64,000 nt of DNA, from contig NZ_FXBS01000006.1 in NCBI RefSeq assembly GCF_900178005.1, positions 1,240,001 through 1,304,000 of the forward strand, in the 5' to 3' direction. The notes beneath the pieces are model-generated. The model saw only the letters and a list, made by a program, of their open reading frames with translations. It searched no databases and had not been told where the DNA came from. The stretch comes from Tuberibacillus sp. Marseille-P3662 (GTDB lineage Bacteria > Bacillota > Bacilli > Bacillales > Sporolactobacillaceae). Below, in pieces: positions 57,104-64,000 of the stretch. Made by a program: the position numbers and the translations under genes. Position 1 is the first letter of the stretch, and every line of letters begins with the position of its first letter.

Positions 57104-57132
57104 GCGACATCTACACATGATGCCGCCCACAC
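57104..57132 (+). repeat. 29-bp direct repeat, right copy (pyrE side)
   Basis: Identical to 50323-50351. It begins 6 bp after the pyrE stop codon and contains the terminator stem-loop (57104-57126), but the minus-strand sequence continues TCGAAATAAAG in place of a T-tract. The pyr operon terminator is therefore probably impaired at this copy. Confidence 0.9.
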
Positions 57133-57138
57133 AAATTT

Positions 57139-57775
57139 TTATTTGGCTAACCCTTCTATCATCCAGTCTTCATTCTCCGGATAGTCATGCCAGCGTCCCA
57201 ATAATGCACTTTGCTTATCATCAATATACCCTTCGGCTCCCGCAACAGACAATAAGGTTTGAAAATCGCTTAGGGTATAAACTTCAATACCAGCGTCTTT
57301 AAATTGCTTTTTGGATTGCTGCAATTGATACGTGAATATCGCTGCGACACCAACCACGTCCACGCCAGCCTCCTTAAGCGCCTTAACAGCTGATAACACA
57401 CTGCCGCCGGTTGAGATCAAATCTTCAATAACAACAGCTTTTTGCCCCAGTTGTATCTTGCCTTCGATTTGTTGTTGTTTGCCGTGCGATTTCGCTGATC
57501 CGCGAACATAGACCATGGGTAGGTTGAGTGCGTCACTGACCCACGCAGCGTGCGGAATACCCGCCGTTGCAGTGCCGGCAATGACATCAACATCTCCAAA
57601 TCTCTGTCCGATTAGCTCGACAAACGAATGAGCGATGGTCTTACGGATATCCGGATAAGCTAAAGTCAAACGATTGTCACAATAAATCGGCGCTCTTAGA
57701 CCTGATGACCATGTGAAGGGATCATCGGGACGAAGGATAACGGCTTGAATATCCAATAGATGTTTCGCAATCTGT

Positions 57776-57792
<17 letters not shown>
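57139..57792 (-). CDS. pyrE: Orotate phosphoribosyltransferase
   Basis: Orotate + PRPP to OMP. 217 aa with WSSGLRAPIYCDNR, VIAGTATAGIPHAAWV and the PRPP-binding motif VVIEDLISTGGSVLSAV. Last gene of the pyr operon; its start overlaps pyrF by 17 bp. Followed directly by the broken terminator. Confidence 0.97.
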
Positions 57793-60172
<2,380 letters not shown>

Positions 60173-60176
<4 letters not shown>

Positions 60177-63100
60177 ACAAGCTTCACCACTCGATCAGTC
60201 AGTCCGTCCGGCATAGGTTCAGTTGTCAACGCCATAGACTCTAGGACGCCGAGCAATGCTTCACCGGTATCCAATGATGTCAGACAAACAACGCCGTTCT
60301 CCACGGCCTTCCGGCGGATTTTAAAGCCATCACGTGCGGGTTGTTTACCATGCGTCAGTGTATTAATAATGAATTGCGCCCGGCCTTGGCGTATGACATC
60401 AAGGATCGTGTCTTGACCATCCTGCACCTTATCAACTTCTGTTACATGAATACCTTGTTTACGGATAACATTGGCCGTTCCATGCGTCGCCAGAATGTCG
60501 TAACCAATCGCCGCAAACCGATGGACAAGTGGAATCACCTCTTCCTTGTCCTGATCAGCGATCGTGAATAAAACGGACCCATGATCTGGAATCGCCATTC
60601 CACTTGCCAGAAGGCCTTTATATAAAGCTTTTTCCAGCGTTTGGTCCTTCCCCATGACTTCCCCAGTCGATTTCATTTCCGGCCCTAAGGTAATGTCGAC
60701 ATTGCTTAATTTGGCAAAGGAGAACACCGGAACCTTAACGAACACACCATCAGATTCAGGATGCAGCCCCGAGCTATATCCCAATTGTTCAAGTGACTCT
60801 CCTAAAATCGCTTTTGTCGCCAGATTCGCCATCGGGACGCCGGTAATTTTACTTAAAAACGGCACCGTTCGGCTTGATCTTGGATTGACCTCAAGGACGA
60901 AGATTTGTTGTTCGTGAATGACATACTGGATATTAAGTAGCCCAACAATCTGCAGTCCTCTTGCAATACTCGTCGTCGTTTCGGTAATGCGACGTTTCAT
61001 AACTTCAGAGAGCTTTTGCGGCGGATACACCGCAATCGAGTCACCGGAATGGACACCTGCCCGCTCGATGTGCTCCATAATGCCAGGGATGTACACATTG
61101 CTGCCATCACTGATGGCGTCAACTTCAATCTCCGTTCCTGTCAGATAACGATCGATGAGGACGGGATGATGGGGACTGACTTTGATTGCCGTCTCCATGT
61201 AATGCTTGAGCTCACCAACACTATTCACAATCTCCATCGCCCGACCACCAAGGACATAAGATGGACGAACGAGAACAGGATAACCAATACGAGCAGCTAT
61301 TGTATAAGCTTCTTCTGATGTGAACGCGGTTTGTCCCTTCGGTTGGGCAATATTAAGATGATTCATTAAGCTTTCGAACTTATCACGATCTTCCGCGGTA
61401 TCCATCGCTTCGAGTGATGTCCCCAATATCTTCACACCCCGGGCGCTCAACTCATCAGCGAGATTAATCGCGGTTTGTCCCCCGAATTGGACGACAACCC
61501 CTTCCGGCTGCTCAAGATCGACAACATGCATCACGTCTTCAACCGTTAGAGGGTCGACATATAATTTGTCGGCAACGCTGAAATCCGTTGACACGGTTTC
61601 TGGATTATTATTCATCATAATGGCTTCATAACCGGCTTCCCTAATCGCCCAAACAGCATGGACAGTGGCGTAATCAAATTCTATCCCTTGGCCGATCCGG
61701 ATCGGACCGGCTCCTAACACGAGAATACGCTTTTGTTCTGTTGGCTCAGATTCATTTTCCTGCTCATAGGTTCCGTAAAAGTAAGGTGTTTCCGAAGCAA
61801 ATTCAGCCGCACACGTATCAACCATTTTATAAACCGGCCGAATTGCGTGCTTCATTCTAAATGAGTAGATATAAGTTTCCTGGGTCTCCCATAACTCAGC
61901 AATAAAGGCATCCGAAAACCCAATTCGTTTTGCTTCAAGAAGGACACCGGGATCAAAAACAGACTGTTTTAACCGTTCTTCAAACGTAACAATATGTCTG
62001 ACTTTGTCTAAAAAGAACGGGTCAATCCCTGTCAAATGCCATAGGCTCTCAAGTGAGTACTGGCGGCGGAACGCCTCAGCGAGATAAAAAATCCGGCGAT
62101 CATCTTGTGCAATCATTTCTTTTTCAATTGTTGCATTAGACCAATTCTGACAGTCCGCATAACGCAAATGCATGTAACCCGCTTCTAATGAACGAATCGC
62201 CTTTAACAACGATTCTTCAAAGGTACGCCCGATAGCCAGCACTTCACCGGTCGCTTTCATCTGCGTCCCTAATGTGCGGTTGGCGGCTGCAAATTTGTCA
62301 AAGGGCCAACGCGGCATCTTCGTTACGACATAGTCAATGGATGGTTCAAAGCTGGCGTAGGTTGTTCCCGTGATCGCATTGGGAATTTCATCAAGCTGGT
62401 AACCAACTGCAATTTTTGCAGCCACTTTTGCAATCGGGTAGCCCGTTGCTTTTGACGCTAAGGCTGATGATCGACTCACACGCGGGTTGACTTCAATGAT
62501 GTAATATTGATCGCTATCCGGTGATAGAGCCAACTGGACATTACAGCCTCCTTCAATTTGTAGCGCCCGGGCAATTTTTAATGAGACATGACGCAGCTTT
62601 TGTAAATCACGATCACTTAACGTTTGGGTTGGGGCGGTTACAATGGAATCTCCGGTATGGATGCCAACCGGATCAAGATTTTCCATGGGACAAACAGCAA
62701 TAGCGCCATCATTCCCGTCCCGCATGACTTCAAATTCAATTTCTTTGTAGCCGACAATACTTTTTTCCAATAAAATCTGGTGAACAGGGCTTTGTTTGAG
62801 CCCTTGGTCAGCAATCGTTTCGAGTTCATCCGGCGTTGTGACGATCCCACCGCCGCTGCCACCCATGGTATAAGCAGGGCGGACAATCAGCGGCAAACCC
62901 GTCTTATCAGCAAACAAACGTGCTTCCGCCATGTTATTGATAATCTGGCTTTCAGGCACGGGTTCATCTAATTCATACATCAGTGAACGAAACGCTTCTC
63001 TATCCTCCGCTTGTCGGATCGTTTCTAGATTGGTACCGAGAAATATGACATCATATTCAGTTAACACTCCGGCATCGTCAAGTTCATTGGCAAGGTTAAG

Positions 63101-63385
63101 TCCGGTTTGCCCCCCTAAAGTGGCCAGTAAGCCATCAGGCCGTTCTTTACGAATAATATCTGTCACCGATGCTAACGTTAGGGGTTCAATATAGACGCGA
63201 TCAGCCATTTCTGTATCCGTCATAATTGTTGCCGGGTTAGAATTCACTAGAATCACTTCATAGCCTTCTTCTTGAAGAGCGGTACAAGCTTGAGTTCCGG
63301 AATAATCAAACTCAGCAGCTTGTCCAATTGTAATCGGACCAGACCCAATCACGAGAATCTTATGAATCGCAGTATTTTTAGGCAT
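60173..63385 (-). CDS. carB: Carbamoyl-phosphate synthase, large subunit
   Basis: Makes carbamoyl phosphate from bicarbonate, ammonia and two ATP. 1070 aa, two homologous ATP-grasp halves ([20 protein letters not shown] and [20 protein letters not shown]). The C-terminal allosteric MGS-like domain (about 930-1070) is where uridine nucleotides act in Bacillus. Pyrimidine-specific copy (pyrAB) judging by operon position. Start overlaps carA by 8 bp. Confidence 0.97.
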
Positions 63386-64000
63386 ATTGAACTCCTCTCT
63401 TTGGCTGGCGTTGTAGTGTCGTTAGGAATCGGTCAAACCATTCCGTGAAATCGTCCGGTCCCGGTGCTGCTTCTGGATGGAACTGAACGCTAGCTGCTGG
63501 CAGCGTTTGATGCACGAGTCCTTCAACCGTCCCATCATTCACTGCCTTATGTGACACCTCAAATCCTGTCCCGTGCAATGAATCAGGATCAACCGTATAA
63601 CCGTGATTTTGTGAGGTCATATAAAACTTGCCTGATTGCAAATCCTTTACCGGATGGTTGGCTCCTCTATGGCCAAACGTCATCTTTATCGTATCGGCAC
63701 CCGCTGCCAAGGCCATGATTTGATGGCCGAGACAGATACCGAAAACAGGGAGCTGCTCCATCAATTCTCGGACAGCAGCAATGGCTTCAGGAACGTCTTT
63801 GGGATCTCCTGGACCATTGCTTAAGAAAACACCATCAGGTTGGTACTCTAAAACCTCAGCCGCTGGTGTATTATAAGGAACGACAAGGACATCCATCTCC
63901 CGCTGTTGACAGGCTCGCAGGATCCCTTTCTTCATACCAAAGTCGTACAGAACAATACGCGGTCCAGAGCCTGGACTGGTGTACATTGTCGGTGTGGATA
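63378..64000 (-). CDS. carA: Carbamoyl-phosphate synthase, small subunit, C-terminal part (cut by window edge)
   Basis: Glutamine amidotransferase subunit that supplies ammonia to CarB. The frame is open to the window edge; the ATG at 63986 is internal because [12 protein letters not shown] aligns with the interdomain region, and the first half of the protein lies outside. Class I amidotransferase motifs: [11 protein letters not shown], nucleophile cysteine in [12 protein letters not shown] and catalytic HPEA near the end. Confidence 0.95.
   Translation of the reverse strand, partial: STPTMYTSPGSGPRIVLYDFGMKKGILRACQQREMDVLVVPYNTPAAEVLEYQPDGVFLSNGPGDPKDVPEAIAAVRELMEQLPVFGICLGHQIMALAAGADTIKMTFGHRGANHPVKDLQSGKFYMTSQNHGYTVDPDSLHGTGFEVSHKAVNDGTVEGLVHQTLPAASVQFHPEAAPGPDDFTEWFDRFLTTLQRQPKRGVQYA

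Overview
The window is chromosomal DNA from an endospore-forming, low-to-moderate GC Firmicute of the order Bacillales (Bacillaceae-like). Spore formation is shown by an intact 26-codon spoVM gene, and the gene order follows the conserved Bacillus subtilis region running from topA to the pyrimidine operon. The species cannot be named from sequence alone. Two tandem BCCT-type compatible-solute carriers would suit a salt-tolerant lifestyle, but that is inference. Almost every gene is on the minus strand, so transcription runs from high to low coordinates. The plus-strand exceptions are a yfkK-like gene, rpmB, rqcH and a toxin-antitoxin pair.

Layout. 1-7.2 kb: topA (partial), dprA, sucD-sucC, ylqH, ylqG and rnhB. 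7.3-18.8 kb: translation and secretion genes rbgA, lepB, rplS, trmD, rimM, khpA, rpsP, then ffh-ylxM-ftsY, smc and rnc. 18.9-22.6 kb: the fatty-acid and phospholipid genes acpP-fabG-fabD-plsX-fapR, with a FapR-type operator over the promoter. 22.6-28.5 kb: recG, the L-serine dehydratase pair sdaAA/sdaAB, fakA (yloV) and yloU. 28.6-34.5 kb: rpmB, spoVM, thiN, rpe, rsgA and the PASTA kinase/phosphatase pair prkC/prpC. 34.5-42.5 kb: rsmB, fmt, priA, coaBC, rpoZ, gmk, remA and yicC, followed by the divergent rqcH. 57.1-64 kb: the end of the pyr operon, carA(partial)-carB-pyrK-pyrD-pyrF-pyrE.

Accessory DNA lies between rqcH and pyrE (44.4-57.1 kb). It holds a secreted CAP-domain protein, SAM methyltransferases, two near-identical BCCT carriers and, from 50.35 to 57.10 kb, a patchwork of GNAT acetyltransferases, Nudix hydrolases, methyltransferases, a MazF-type toxin-antitoxin pair and several broken genes. 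This 6.75-kb segment is bracketed by a perfect 29-bp direct repeat. The repeat is the stem-loop of the pyr-operon terminator: the pyrE-proximal copy has lost its T-tract, while the distal copy still has it. The segment therefore appears to have inserted into that terminator and duplicated the hairpin. No recombinase gene is visible in it.

A second theme is a family of non-coding repeats placed between housekeeping genes: a 480-bp element with inverted ends (dprA-sucD gap), a 106-bp minimal version (upstream of smc), a third member (rsgA-prkC gap), and 65-bp tandem repeats between sdaAB and sdaAA that share a 33-bp motif with the larger elements. I found no rRNA, tRNA, CRISPR array, complete insertion sequence or prophage, and no clearly undescribed multi-gene system. 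The insertion at the pyrE terminator and the repeat family are the most interesting signals.
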